A DNA stretch of 64,000 bases from Cryobacterium roopkundense. GTDB taxonomy: Bacteria; Actinomycetota; Actinomycetes; Actinomycetales; Microbacteriaceae. The first letter of the stretch is position 1, and every line of letters starts with the position of its first letter. The stretch covers positions 3,472,001 through 3,536,000 of the forward strand of contig NZ_JACHBQ010000001.1 of the NCBI RefSeq assembly GCF_014200405.1. Direction: 5' to 3'. Positions 11,325-20,389 of the stretch are shown here, in pieces. Under the pieces are notes generated by a model, which had not been told where the DNA came from, made no database searches, and worked only from the letters and a program-made list of their open reading frames with translations. The position numbers and the translations under genes are program-made.

Positions 11325-11400
11325 TAGTGCACTAGCTACGCTCAAAATGGTGTCTTGCATACGTTCAAAACGGTGCACCAGATGCGAAGCACGGGAGTTA

Positions 11401-12507
11401 ATCCAAGCAGATCCCAAGTATTTGAGCAGAGCAGACCCCCTGTCCTTATCGATGAATGGCAACATGTTCCCGAGGTGTGGGATCGAGTTCGCCGCCTCGT
11501 CGACAGTGATTCGACCGGCGAACGATTCATCTTGGCCGGCCGCGCTGCACCCGTTGGCACCCACCTCCACTCCGGCGCCGGCCGCACCATCAGATTCCGG
11601 ATGCGACCTCTCTCCATCGCGGAGCGCAGCCTGGCGACGCCCACCGTCCGCCTCCGCGATCGGCTCAGCGCAGACACCCCGGACATCCAAGGCTCCAGCG
11701 ACGTCGACCTGCGTCACTACGTCCGCGAAATAGTCGCCTCGGGATTTCCGCAGCCTCGGCAGATGAGCGATTGTGCCCGCGGAGTTTGGCTGGATGACTA
11801 CATCGAGCGAGTCATCACCCATGACTTCGCCGAACAGGGACACCGCATTCGCCGGCCTGAGCTGCTGCGAGGTTGGTTGCGCGGTTACGCCTCGGCAACG
11901 GCCTCGGCAACCACGTTCGCGAAGATCGGGGCCAGTCTCGACCCAGGTGAACCAACAGGACCGACGCAGAAGACCTCGATCGCCTACCGGGACGTTCTCA
12001 GCAGCCTGTACTTGCTCGACCAAGTCGACGCCTGGTCGCCAAGCCAGAAGCTCCTGTCGCGAACTGCCCTCGCGCCGAAGCATTTTCTCGGCGATCCGGC
12101 ACTCGCCGCGCGCCTGCTCAACCTCACCGAGGTCAAGCTGATGTCCGCCGTCCAACCTGCGATCAACAACGGGGACCGCTCTCGCCTCGGTGACTTCTTC
12201 GAAGCACTCGTCTGTCTCAGCCTCCAGACCTATGCACAGGCGAATGACGCGCACGTGTCACAATTCCGCGACCACGATGGTCGGCACGAAATTGACTTCA
12301 TCGTGCACCGAGGACACGCACAAGCTGTCGGTGTTGAAGTGAAACTCAAGTACGCGATCAATGACCACGACGTGCGGCACCTGATCTGGCTGAAAGAATC
12401 GCTCCCCCAACCAAATAGTCGACCTCGTCGTCATCAACACCGGCGCCCACGCATATCGTCCACGGGATGGCGTCGCGGTCATCCCCCTCGCGTTGCTCAC
12501 CGCCTGA
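11401..12507 (+). pseudogene. AAA_14/DUF4143 ATPase, 5'-truncated and frameshifted
   Basis: The frame enters the family at QSRPPVLIDEWQHVPEVWD (Walker B region) and carries GERFILAGRAAPV (sensor) and then a DUF4143 domain with a nuclease-like end (HEIDFIVHRG, VGVEVKLKYA). The P-loop that should precede is missing, so the 5' end is lost. Near 12404 a CCCCC run shifts the frame: the shifted frame resumes as IVDLVVINTGAHAYRPRDGV and ends at TGA 12505-12507, while the unshifted frame runs on to 12617 as nonsense. These proteins are usually single orphan ATPases. Non-functional here. Confidence 0.75.
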
Positions 12508-12839
12508 GGCACGCCCCCTGGCGGGGGTCGGAACTGGTGCAGTGGCTCCTGGCACGTTACTCACGAGGACCGCCCGCACGAGGAACCTCGACTGCGACAG
12601 ATCTACGGCTGATCTAGGCAGTTGTCTAAGGCGGAGAGGCTGTGTAAATGTGAGCCTCGACCGCGGTGATAGACGTTTCCGGCGGCCAAGAGGCAATCAC
12701 ACGAAGCAGAAATCGCGGGTTGGGTTGATGCTCCCCCCGCGCTCAGAACACAACGCTGCAGGCCCATAACGAGCTGAATTATCCCTAAGGCCCGTCCTTT
12801 TCATAGTCGGACAGCGATGGTTTTCCAGGTGGATATTCG
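12508..12839. other. Non-coding stretch, 332 bases
   Basis: Lies between the broken DUF4143 ATPase and the next small gene. No coding frame with family-like sequence, no strong hairpin and no repeat was found. Confidence 0.4.
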
Positions 12840-13196
12840 GTGGTTGATCGGATAGGGCTTACGTTACTGCGGACCGTCCCGCTAGATTATGAGCGACCGC
12901 AAGTCACCCTCGATTCAGAGGGAGAGCGCGTCGTCACATTTTCGCCGAACCGGAAGGACGGAACGCATATGGCTATCAGTCTCACCGATCTCGAACTCTC
13001 GACCCTGGACAGCCTCATTACCCCTGTCGACCCCAAAGACGATTGGATCGTCACGGACGGCGGTTCGGCTATCCGTTGCGACATAGAGGGTATGAACGAA
13101 GAGCTTGCAGACGTTCCTGTTGAGCACCAATCGGCACAGACGTTGGAGGTCCTTCGGACATACCGGGCGAACGCGCGTGCCGCCCGATCGTCATGA
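12840..13196 (+). CDS. Hypothetical protein, 118 residues
   Basis: GTG start, product starting MVDRIGLTLLRTVPLDYERP; acidic, soluble-looking, no signal peptide or membrane segment. Family not recognised. The segment DWIVTDGGSAIRCDIEGMNE looks like genuine folded-protein sequence, but the frame could also start at a later ATG (12969). It precedes an AT-richer membrane-protein cassette on the same strand by about 140 bases. Coding status is probable rather than certain. Confidence 0.5.
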   Translation: MVDRIGLTLLRTVPLDYERPQVTLDSEGERVVTFSPNRKDGTHMAISLTDLELSTLDSLITPVDPKDDWIVTDGGSAIRCDIEGMNEELADVPVEHQSAQTLEVLRTYRANARAARSS

Positions 13197-13339
13197 CCCG
13201 AATCCTGCTTCGCATTCTCAAATCATCAGCAGCGACCTTCTACTGGAATCGGTAAACGATCCCGTCACGCGTTCGTTCGTCACGTCGCTTCCATCACCAA
13301 CCTATTCGCCGACCGATCCCATTTAAGGACGATTCCATA

Positions 13340-13870
13340 ATGGATGATATTGCCAGCTCCGTATTCGCCGTTATTGGAATCGTAGTTTTCTGTGCCTGGT
13401 TCTTACTGACGATCGCATTTCAGAAGAATAATGGGCTCAGTCGGCTTACTAGGCGGTTTGACCGGTTCACACTCATACCAAAATGGTCGTTTTTTACGCC
13501 AGATCCCGGTGCGAGCAACTATCACTTTGTTTATCGCAGTCGCGACGAGGGAACGAGTTTCAGTCCATGGTTGGAGTTGAATTTATCCCCAAGAGGAATT
13601 CTCTATCCACTTTGGAACCCTCGAAAACGCTACCGAGAGGGAATGATCGAATTGTTTCAGCTGCTGGCACTTTCACGTATCAACTGCTCTGCAGAGCGGC
13701 TTCAGTTCACCTCGCCGTACATAATCTTGCTCGACGTTGCGCGCACGCGACTCGGAGGTTCATTGTCGCCGCAGGCGTTGTACCAGTTTGCTCTGGTTGA
13801 AACTCGCGGTCCAAGCGGAGCGTCTGCGCCCCTCGTTCGTTTTTATTCACTGACTCACCCGGTGTCATAA
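13340..13870 (+). CDS. Single-TM protein with WSFFTPDP motif, partner of the HTTM protein
   Basis: 176 residues: an N-terminal hydrophobic segment (VFAVIGIVVFCAWFLLTIAF) followed by a soluble domain. The domain opens with LIPKWSFFTPDPGASNYHFV, a W-x-F-F-x-x-x-P pattern seen in SdpA-like and DUF5819-like proteins that pair with HTTM/SdpB membrane proteins. The next gene is exactly such a polytopic protein, three bases downstream. Base composition is clearly more AT-rich than the surroundings, which suggests acquisition by transfer. Function unknown; a role in maturation or export of a peptide is conceivable from the SdpAB analogy, but no SdpC-type toxin gene is seen. Confidence 0.7.
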   Translation: MDDIASSVFAVIGIVVFCAWFLLTIAFQKNNGLSRLTRRFDRFTLIPKWSFFTPDPGASNYHFVYRSRDEGTSFSPWLELNLSPRGILYPLWNPRKRYREGMIELFQLLALSRINCSAERLQFTSPYIILLDVARTRLGGSLSPQALYQFALVETRGPSGASAPLVRFYSLTHPVS

Positions 13871-13873
13871 GCC

Positions 13874-14680
13874 ATGCTGACAATCGAAACCGCCGCGCGA
13901 ATCACCGCCGTCATCGTGGGCATAGGCATTCTTCAAGGCTCCCTGCAATTGCTTTTGAGCTTGAAAGAATTCGGCACAATCGGGATGTTTGACTGGAATA
14001 GCAGACAGATCCTTGCCAGGTCACACGGTGCATCACGTGGGTGGATGGTCGGGCAAAGCGGCTCCCTGTGGCTGCGCATTGTTGTGGTTGTTCGAATCGT
14101 CTGTTCTATAGCTCTAATCACTCCGTTTCAAAGCAATCTGCTCTATGCCAGTTACGCAGCGGTCATTTTGCTATCAAGCCTTTTCCTCGCCTATCAAATT
14201 CGCTATGGCAAAGATGGCTCCAATCAAATATCCGTCATCATCCTTGCGGGCTTGGCATTCACCTTCCTGCTCCCAACGTCGAGCCCTTTTCAAGCTGCGG
14301 GTTTGTATTTCATCGCGGCGCAGGCTCTGTTGGCGTATTTCGCTGCGGGAATATCGAAGATATCAAACGCACAATGGCGTCAAGGAACAGCGATGCAAAG
14401 CATTCTCAACACCGCTACTTACGGACACGCCACGGCGGCAGCCGCACTTCGTCGACGACCTTGGCTTGGAGGCTTCGTAGGATGGTCAGTTATCGTCGTG
14501 GAGATCATTTTTCCCGTAGCCCTTGTGGCGCCCCCTGGCGTACTGGTCGCGCTGCTTTTCGCCGGGGCGATGCTCCATCTCGGCACAGCCGTTCTGATTA
14601 GCCTCGACACTTTCTTTTGGGCCTTCACCGCGACATTTCCGGCGATCATCTTCGTGCACGGGGTTCTCCTCGGAGGATAG
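13874..14680 (+). CDS. HTTM-family (SdpB-like) polytopic membrane protein
   Basis: 268 residues with about seven to eight hydrophobic helices. The segment QALLAYFAAGISKISNAQWR followed by GTAMQSILNT matches the HTTM (vitamin-K carboxylase-like transmembrane) family, in which a conserved lysine or tryptophan pair lies in this loop. It immediately follows the WSFFTPDP protein gene (gap of three bases), so both belong to one operon. HTTM proteins include SdpB of Bacillus toxin maturation and gamma-carboxylase relatives; which reaction happens here is not known. Low GC relative to neighbours supports horizontal origin. Confidence 0.75.
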   Translation: MLTIETAARITAVIVGIGILQGSLQLLLSLKEFGTIGMFDWNSRQILARSHGASRGWMVGQSGSLWLRIVVVVRIVCSIALITPFQSNLLYASYAAVILLSSLFLAYQIRYGKDGSNQISVIILAGLAFTFLLPTSSPFQAAGLYFIAAQALLAYFAAGISKISNAQWRQGTAMQSILNTATYGHATAAAALRRRPWLGGFVGWSVIVVEIIFPVALVAPPGVLVALLFAGAMLHLGTAVLISLDTFFWAFTATFPAIIFVHGVLLGG

Positions 14681-14936
14681 AACGGCACTGAAATGTCTCG
14701 ACCTGTCATCGCCTTTTTCGATAAACAGATGCTGGTGAGTGAACGACGTATTGGTTATCGATCCAGGCGTTCCTTGAGCAGCTGATCTGCGCCGCAGATC
14801 GCCGCCGTTCCCGTGTTCTCCATTCCAACATCAGCTGTCCGGCTCCCAGAGGGACGACCAGCTCGACAGATCTGCGGGCCCAGACAGGACAGGCAGGTCA
14901 CTGTACAATTCCACCAGTCGTTCCGCTGAGGAGGCA

Positions 14937-15167
14937 ATGATGAGACCCACCGATATCTTCTTCGCTGATCAGGCCAAGGACAAGAAGCTCTGTGCTCAAT
15001 GGGGAGCAGCGACCACCGTATTCCTGGGGATCTCGTGGTTCTCGCTGGGCCTCTTCGTGGCTTCCACCATCGACGCGCCGTAGCTAAACGTCATCATCCC
15101 GGTTGCGGCGGCGCTCATGGTCATCCTCGGAGTCGTCGACTGGCGCAAAGGGAGCCGCGTTGACTAA
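14937..15167 (+). pseudogene. Small two-TM protein gene broken by an in-frame TAG
   Basis: ATG-ATG at 14937 preceded by the good Shine-Dalgarno TGAGGAGG. The frame encodes MMRPTDIFFADQAKDKKLCA, one TM segment and then a TAG at 15081-15083. The same frame continues for 28 codons as LNVIIPVAAALMVILGVVDW plus RKGSRVD and a TAA at 15165. The two halves read as one about 77-residue protein with two membrane helices, so the TAG is most simply a nonsense mutation of TGG. Family unknown. Confidence 0.6.
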
Positions 15168-15324
15168 TAGCTTGCGACCTACAGCCCTGTGCCTCTCTTT
15201 GATCCGACCAGGCATCGGAGACCCGGCCAACACGGCTGAGCATCCAGAAAGTTCACCTCAATGCCGTGCGTAAGACGCACCTCTACCGGGCAACAAGTGA
15301 GGCGGTCAGGGTACCTTGGGAGAC

Positions 15325-15543
15325 ATGACTAAAGGCATCGGACGGATGACCTTGATCACCGTCGGCGTGATAGCTCTGATCCTGGGTGGAATCTGGACTG
15401 GGCAGGGCCTGAACCTGATCCCGGGAAGTTTCATGACGGGTAGCAGGATGTGGCTTTCAATCGGGCTCATCCTCGCCACCGTTGGCATCATCCTGATTGT
15501 GCTCGGTCTACGACGTCCGGGGCACGGCCACACGAACACGTGA
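15325..15543 (+). CDS. Small two-TM membrane protein
   Basis: 72 residues from ATG 15325 (a TTG at 15316 is possible but less likely): MTKGIGRMTLITVGVIALIL, then a loop and a second hydrophobic segment (MWLSIGLILATVGIILIVLG) followed by a His-rich tail (RRPGHGHTNT). Not recognised. It lies about 190 bases left of the transposon insertion point. Confidence 0.5.
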   Translation: MTKGIGRMTLITVGVIALILGGIWTGQGLNLIPGSFMTGSRMWLSIGLILATVGIILIVLGLRRPGHGHTNT

Positions 15544-15729
15544 GACATGCCTTCCCCGCAGTCACTCAGCGAAGCCGACCGACGCCTCGTCGCGACGCAG
15601 TCCCGCTCCCGTAAAGTCTCGCCATCGCGACCAAGGACAGTCTGGTCGACGGAGCACGTACGCGGATGTTCAACATCGGCCACGGCCGTCCCGTAAGCCG
15701 GACCTCCTGCGGGAATGGCCCTGCTCAGC

Positions 15730-15734
15730 TGAAA
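15730..15734. repeat. Target-site duplication TGAAA, left copy
   Basis: Directly abuts the first base (15735) of the left terminal repeat of the Tn402-type transposon. An identical TGAAA lies directly after the right end at 22890-22894. Five-base duplications are the norm for this family. Confidence 0.9.
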
Positions 15735-15868
15735 TGTCATTTTCCGTTCACGTCTGCACAGGATGCCGCGTGTTTCCGGGGTTGTGCAGGCGAGTGTTGA
15801 GCGATGGATTTTCCATACTCCTCTGCACTAAAGTCGTTTTTGCTTAGTACTCCTCTGCACAACAGGGA
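15735..15868 (+). repeat. Left transposon end with four TniA-binding-like repeats
   Basis: Besides the terminal repeat, the motif (T)ACTCxTCTGCAC recurs: CGTTCACGTCTGCACA at the tip, an inverted copy near 15783 (TTGTGCAGGCGAGTGTTG), CATACTCCTCTGCACTA near 15820 and GTACTCCTCTGCACAA near 15848. Tn5053-like ends carry such 19-bp-type iterons for transposase binding. The last copy lies just before the tniA start, which would also allow transposase to repress its own promoter. Confidence 0.75.
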
Positions 15869-15877
15869 GGTAGCGGG

Positions 15878-17551
15878 GTGGACGCAAGACGTGAGCGCAT
15901 TGGAGCGTTTGGCACGGTGACGATGCCGGATGCTCTGTGGGATCGAACGAAGAAGATTTCCGCCGTGATCGCACCATTGGCGGCACAGAGCACTGTGGGC
16001 ACGGCTGCGGTCGATGCGGCTGCACTGTCGTTGGGGATTTCGCGCCGCCAGGTGTACGTCTTGATCAAGCGATACCGAGACGGCACGGGATTGCTGACAG
16101 ATCTGGCTCCGGCGCGTTCCTCGGGCGGGAAAGGCACCTGGCGGTTATCTGCTGAGGTGGAAGACCTTGTCCGCGAGATGGTGCGGAAGCAGTACCTGAC
16201 TCGGCAGAAGCGCAGCCTGGCGGCGGTATATCGCGACGTCGTCGCCGCGTGCCGGCTGCGGCAGCTTCCTGTCCCAGCCCGCAACACGGTCGAACGGCGG
16301 ATCCGGGAGTTGAGTCCGGTGGAGGTAGGTCGGCGCCGCGGCGGTCCAGATGCGGTTCGGTCCTTGCAGTCCGCTGGCGGCGATGTCCCGGTGATCGGCA
16401 AGATCCTGGAGCAGGTGCAGATCGATCACACCGTTATCGATGTCATCGTCGTCGACGAGCGGGAACGACGCCCCATCGGGCGGCCCTACTTGACCGCGGC
16501 AATCGACGTTTTCAGTCGATCCCTGGTGGGCATGGTCGTCACGTTAGAGGCTCCGTCGGCCGTGTCGGTGGGTCTGTGCCTCGTTCATGCGGCCACCGAT
16601 AAGCGGCCAGGGCTGGAGAGGTTGGGAGTTGACGTGCAGTGGCCGATGAGCGGGAAGCCACGGCAGTTGTATCTGGACAACGCCAGCGAGTTCAAGAGCG
16701 AAGCGTTACGCCGCGGGTGTGAGCAGCACGGAATCGAATTGGCGTACCGCCCGCCGGGCCGACCCCATTACGGCGGGATTGTGGAACGGGTGATCGGCAC
16801 GGCAATGCAGCAGGTTCATGAGCTTCCTGGCACCACGTTCTCCAACCCTGCCGAACGCGGCCGGTACGACTCCGACCGGAGGGCGATGCTGACGCTGCCC
16901 GAGTTGAAAAAATGGTTGACCCTTGCCGTAGCGACCTATCACGGCAGCATTCACAGCACGCTGGGCCAGACACCGGCAGGCCGGTGGGCTGAGGGCGTGG
17001 AGCAGACGGGAACACCGGCGGTGGTGTCGAACGCGAGGGCGTTCCTGGTCGATTTCCTCCCTGTCATTCGACGGACATTGACTCGAACGGGATTCGTCAT
17101 CGACCACGTCCACTATTTTTCCAACTCGCTGAAACCGTGGATCAGCCGGCGCAGCACCCTCGACCCGTTCCTCATCCGACGCGACCCCAGAGACATCAGC
17201 CGGATCTGGGTGTTGGAACCAGAAGGACACGCCTATATAGAGGTGCCGTATCGAACGATGGCCAACCCGGCGGTGAGTCTCTGGGAGCACAAGCGCGCCG
17301 TTGCACGGCTGCATGAACGCGGTGTCACGCAAGTGGATGAGGCCGCCCTGTTTCGGATGATCGAACAGATGAGACAGATCACCGACACCGCCTCAAGGAC
17401 CACCAAACGGATGCGTCGCGATGCCCAGCGGCGCGCGTTGGCTCCCCAGCCCACGACCGCTACCCGGTCGGCGGGTGCTGAGCCGCCACTATCTGGCGAG
17501 GTGTCATCAGAACCGGCGGCGGTTCGATTCGATCAGATTGAACAGTGGTGA
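15878..17551 (+). CDS. tniA: Transposase TniA (DDE, Mu/TnsB-like)
   Basis: 557 residues, GTG start. N-terminal DNA-binding region with an HTH-like segment (SLGISRRQVYVLIKRYRDGT), then an rve-type RNase H fold with the catalytic triad visible as QID (Asp183), YLDN (Asp267) and IVERV (Glu303), and a C-terminal Mu-transposase beta-barrel part. It cuts and joins the 3' ends of the element during replicative transposition together with TniB and TniQ. The stop overlaps the tniB start region. Ends with terminal iterons lie immediately upstream. Confidence 0.95.
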   Translation: MDARRERIGAFGTVTMPDALWDRTKKISAVIAPLAAQSTVGTAAVDAAALSLGISRRQVYVLIKRYRDGTGLLTDLAPARSSGGKGTWRLSAEVEDLVREMVRKQYLTRQKRSLAAVYRDVVAACRLRQLPVPARNTVERRIRELSPVEVGRRRGGPDAVRSLQSAGGDVPVIGKILEQVQIDHTVIDVIVVDERERRPIGRPYLTAAIDVFSRSLVGMVVTLEAPSAVSVGLCLVHAATDKRPGLERLGVDVQWPMSGKPRQLYLDNASEFKSEALRRGCEQHGIELAYRPPGRPHYGGIVERVIGTAMQQVHELPGTTFSNPAERGRYDSDRRAMLTLPELKKWLTLAVATYHGSIHSTLGQTPAGRWAEGVEQTGTPAVVSNARAFLVDFLPVIRRTLTRTGFVIDHVHYFSNSLKPWISRRSTLDPFLIRRDPRDISRIWVLEPEGHAYIEVPYRTMANPAVSLWEHKRAVARLHERGVTQVDEAALFRMIEQMRQITDTASRTTKRMRRDAQRRALAPQPTTATRSAGAEPPLSGEVSSEPAAVRFDQIEQW

Positions 17552-18462
17552 CGATGACCGACGACGCGGCCCCTGACCTGTCCCACCTGCATCCCGCGAT
17601 GCGCCAGGTTGCCCGGCTGCCGGCGGGCGAGCGGATCGAGCATATTCGTGCGGACCGCTGGATCGGCTACCCGCGAGCAGTCGCGACCGTCGCCCGGCTG
17701 GAAGCCCTGCTGGCGTGGCCCGATAAGCAGCGGATGCCGAATCTGTTGATCGTGGGACCGACGAACAACGGGAAGTCGATGATCGTGGAAAAGTTTCGCC
17801 GCGGTCACCGGCCGGTGACCGAAGCGGAGCGGGAACACATCCCCGTCCTGTGCGTGCAAATGCCCTCGGACCCGTCGGTCGTGCGGTTTTACATCGCGCT
17901 CCTCGCCGCGCTCGGCGCGCCCCTGCAACCGCGGCGACGCGTGGCCGAGGTGGAACAATTGTCGCTGAGTTTGCTGCGCTCGACAGGGGTGCGCATGCTC
18001 GTCATTGACGAGTTGCACAATGTTCTCGCCGGACAGAGCAACAGCCGCCGAGAATTCCTGAACCTATTGCGGTTCCTCGGCAACGAGCTGCGCATCCCGA
18101 TCGTGGGCGTTGGAACGCGGGAAGCCTATCTGGCCATCCGCTCCGATGACCAGCTCGAGAACCGATTCGAACCGGTCGTTCTTCCCCTGTGGCACGCCGA
18201 CGCCGACACGTTGTCGTTGCTGGCCAGCTTCGCCGCGGCTCTTCCACTGCAGCGCCCGTCCGTCATCGCCACCGACGACATGGCCCAGTATCTGCTCACT
18301 CGATGCGAGGGCACCATCGGGGAACTCACCCGACTGCTGACCGCTGCGGCGATCGCAGCAGTCGATAGCGGTGAGGAAAGCATCAACCGGCGCACCCTGA
18401 TCCTGGCCGACTACGTCGGTCCCACGGAACGGCGCCGGCTGTTCGAACGGGAACTGTTGTGA
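17545..18462 (+). CDS. tniB: Transposition ATPase TniB
   Basis: AAA+ ATPase of about 305 residues that chooses target DNA and activates TniA. Walker A is GPTNNGKS (residues 71-78), Walker B is MLVIDELHNV, and a sensor-like VGVGTREAYLAI follows. GTG at 17545 overlaps the end of tniA; ATG at 17554 (MTDDAAPDLS) is an equally good start. Its own stop overlaps the tniQ start, so tniABQ are translationally coupled. Confidence 0.94.
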   Translation: MVTMTDDAAPDLSHLHPAMRQVARLPAGERIEHIRADRWIGYPRAVATVARLEALLAWPDKQRMPNLLIVGPTNNGKSMIVEKFRRGHRPVTEAEREHIPVLCVQMPSDPSVVRFYIALLAALGAPLQPRRRVAEVEQLSLSLLRSTGVRMLVIDELHNVLAGQSNSRREFLNLLRFLGNELRIPIVGVGTREAYLAIRSDDQLENRFEPVVLPLWHADADTLSLLASFAAALPLQRPSVIATDDMAQYLLTRCEGTIGELTRLLTAAAIAAVDSGEESINRRTLILADYVGPTERRRLFERELL

Positions 18463-19658
18463 CCGCACCCCGCCGATGGCCGCTGCATCCCGTGCCTCTT
18501 CCTGGTGAGGCGCTTTCCTCCTGGCTTCGGCGTATTGCGGCGTGCTACAGCGCAGAACTTGAGGTGCTCGGTGATGACCTCGGCTTCACCCTCAGACCCG
18601 GGAGCCATGAGGACATCGACCTGGCACCGCCGCCGGGCATGATCGACGTTCTCACCAGTCGCACCGGCGTCGCCCCAGACCGGTTGCGGCAGATGAGTGT
18701 GGCCGGCTGGGTTCCCTGGCTCCTGGACGACATGCAGCCCAGCCCCGAGAGTTTCGCCACCTACACCCGACAGCTGTCGGTGCTGCGACCCGCTAACAGA
18801 TTCAAGCCACGCCTGGTCCCCAGCTGGCGGCCGTGGTTATCCTCGCATCTTCACTCTCGAGCGTGCCCAAAATGCGTCGCTGCCAGTGACTCGCCGAAAC
18901 CATATCTGCTGCTGTGGGCACTCCCTCTCATCTCCACCTGCCCCATTCACGGCTGCTGGCTTGAGGCGACCCGCGCGCCCCGTGGCTACTTTCGTCTCTG
19001 GGATTTCGATCCGCCGGTGCTACGAGCTGCTCCGGAACACCTCCTGAAGATGGACCAACGCACGCAGGACGCCTTCACCATTGGCCAAGTCGAACTGCCG
19101 CGACGCAGTGTGCACGCCGGGATCTGGTTCCGGCTGCTGCGCACCATCATCGACGAGCTCAGCTGCCCCCTGTCGGAGAACCACCCCGCCGACGCCAAGA
19201 TCATCCGGCAGATCTGGACACAGACCGGATATCGCGTCCGCGACGGGCAATCATCTTGGCACCCTTACGAACAGCACGCCGAATCGGTGCAGCAGCACAC
19301 CATGGAGGCCGCTGCGACCGCCGTCCTACTTCTGGAATCTGATGCCATCACCGGCTCGGGCACTGACGCAGCCCTCTTTCATCCGCTGCCCGAAATCACT
19401 CTCAGCGACGGAACGCTGCCGCATCCAACATCCATCCCAAACGGTGCCCTACCCACTCTGATGGATGCCCTCCAGGAGGCCGTCGAAGCAGCACGCCTCG
19501 ATCCCGCCGATGCACGCACCCTCTTCAACCTGGCAACCTACAAGCAAGACGACGCCGAACAGATCCACTACGCGGTGAGCCTGTTCCTCGAACTCGGCAT
19601 CCCCCTCGATTTTCATCACACAACACAAACCGGGGTGGGTTTACAGGACGTAGACTGA
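18459..19658 (+). CDS. tniQ: Target-selection protein TniQ
   Basis: 399 residues, GTG start overlapping the tniB stop by four bases. The N-terminal TniQ domain starts with PLPGEALSSWLRRIAACYSA. A zinc-binding region contains SRACPKCVAASDS and STCPIHGCWLEA, the usual CxxC and C(P)xHG pattern. TniQ is required for transposition of Tn402-type elements and is the family from which the CAST TniQ proteins derive. Length is normal for the family, so it appears intact. Confidence 0.93.
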   Translation: MTAPRRWPLHPVPLPGEALSSWLRRIAACYSAELEVLGDDLGFTLRPGSHEDIDLAPPPGMIDVLTSRTGVAPDRLRQMSVAGWVPWLLDDMQPSPESFATYTRQLSVLRPANRFKPRLVPSWRPWLSSHLHSRACPKCVAASDSPKPYLLLWALPLISTCPIHGCWLEATRAPRGYFRLWDFDPPVLRAAPEHLLKMDQRTQDAFTIGQVELPRRSVHAGIWFRLLRTIIDELSCPLSENHPADAKIIRQIWTQTGYRVRDGQSSWHPYEQHAESVQQHTMEAAATAVLLLESDAITGSGTDAALFHPLPEITLSDGTLPHPTSIPNGALPTLMDALQEAVEAARLDPADARTLFNLATYKQDDAEQIHYAVSLFLELGIPLDFHHTTQTGVGLQDVD

Positions 19659-19670
19659 ATGACGGGTTAA

Positions 19671-19713
19671 GTGACAATTTTTGACGCTGATCAAGTCGAC
19701 TGCACATTGTCAC
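19671..19713. promoter_or_regulatory. Probable res site subsite upstream of tniR
   Basis: GTGACAAT at 19671-19678 and ATTGTCAC at 19706-19713 are perfect 8-bp inverted arms in the only intergenic gap of the tni block, between tniQ and tniR. Tn5053-type elements have their resolution site exactly here, so this is probably a TniR-binding subsite that also overlaps the tniR promoter. A further half-like TGACAG lies at 19731. Confidence 0.6.
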
Positions 19714-19729
19714 GTATTCGACCGTATAA

Positions 19730-20389
19730 ATGACAGGGGTCTCCACCATGCTCGTGGGGTATATGCGCGTATCCAAAACTGACGGATCACAAAGCACCGA
19801 CCTGCAACGTGATGCGCTGCTCCTCGCCGGCGTCGACGCAGACCACCTTTATGAAGACCATGCTTCCGGGAAGAAGGACGACCGCCCGCAGCTGGCGGCG
19901 TGCCTGAAAGCGCTTCGAGACGGTGACACCCTTCTGGTCTGGAAACTCGATCGCCTCGGACGTGACCTCCGCCACCTGGTCAACACCGTGCACGACCTCA
20001 CCGACCGCGGCATTGGCCTGAAAGTCCTCACCGGGGAGGGCGCCGCGATTGACACTACGACCGCGTCCGGCAAGCTGGTCTTCGGGATCTTCGCTGCGCT
20101 GGCCGAGTTCGAACGAGCGCTGATCTCGGAGCGCACCATCGCGGGACTTACCGCGGCGCGCGCCCGCGGACGCAAAGGCGGCCGCCCATACAAAATGACC
20201 GCAGCCAAAGTGCGCACAGCAATGGCCGCGATGGGCCAGAAAGAGACGAAGGTCGGCGACCTGTGCAAGGAGCTCGGCATCACCCGGCAGACCCTGTATC
20301 GCCACGTGTCCCCGTCAGGCAAGCTCCGCCCAGACGGGAGCAAAGTCCTCACCAATCGAGAAAAGCCCACGCCGGATCACAGCAGGTAG
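19730..20389 (+). CDS. tniR: Serine resolvase TniR
   Basis: 219 residues from ATG 19730 (ATG 19748, MLVGYMRVSK, is an alternative). N-terminal serine-recombinase domain with the nucleophile in YMRVSKTDGSQ, followed by VWKLDRLGRDLRHLV and EFERALISERT, then a C-terminal HTH (VGDLCKELGITRQTLYRHVS). It resolves cointegrates formed by TniABQ at the adjacent res site. Orientation and position are canonical for Tn5053-like transposons. Confidence 0.93.
   Translation: MTGVSTMLVGYMRVSKTDGSQSTDLQRDALLLAGVDADHLYEDHASGKKDDRPQLAACLKALRDGDTLLVWKLDRLGRDLRHLVNTVHDLTDRGIGLKVLTGEGAAIDTTTASGKLVFGIFAALAEFERALISERTIAGLTAARARGRKGGRPYKMTAAKVRTAMAAMGQKETKVGDLCKELGITRQTLYRHVSPSGKLRPDGSKVLTNREKPTPDHSR

Noticed and set aside
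14692..14785. 30-codon frame after the HTTM gene (MSRPVIAFFDKQ...)
   Set aside because: Looked like the start of a DCC-type thiol oxidoreductase, but it lacks the cysteines and ends early.
15550..15734. Short frame starting MPSPQSLSEADRRLVAT left of the transposon
   Set aside because: The opening resembles some small actinobacterial proteins, but the rest does not fit in any frame and it does not continue across the insertion.
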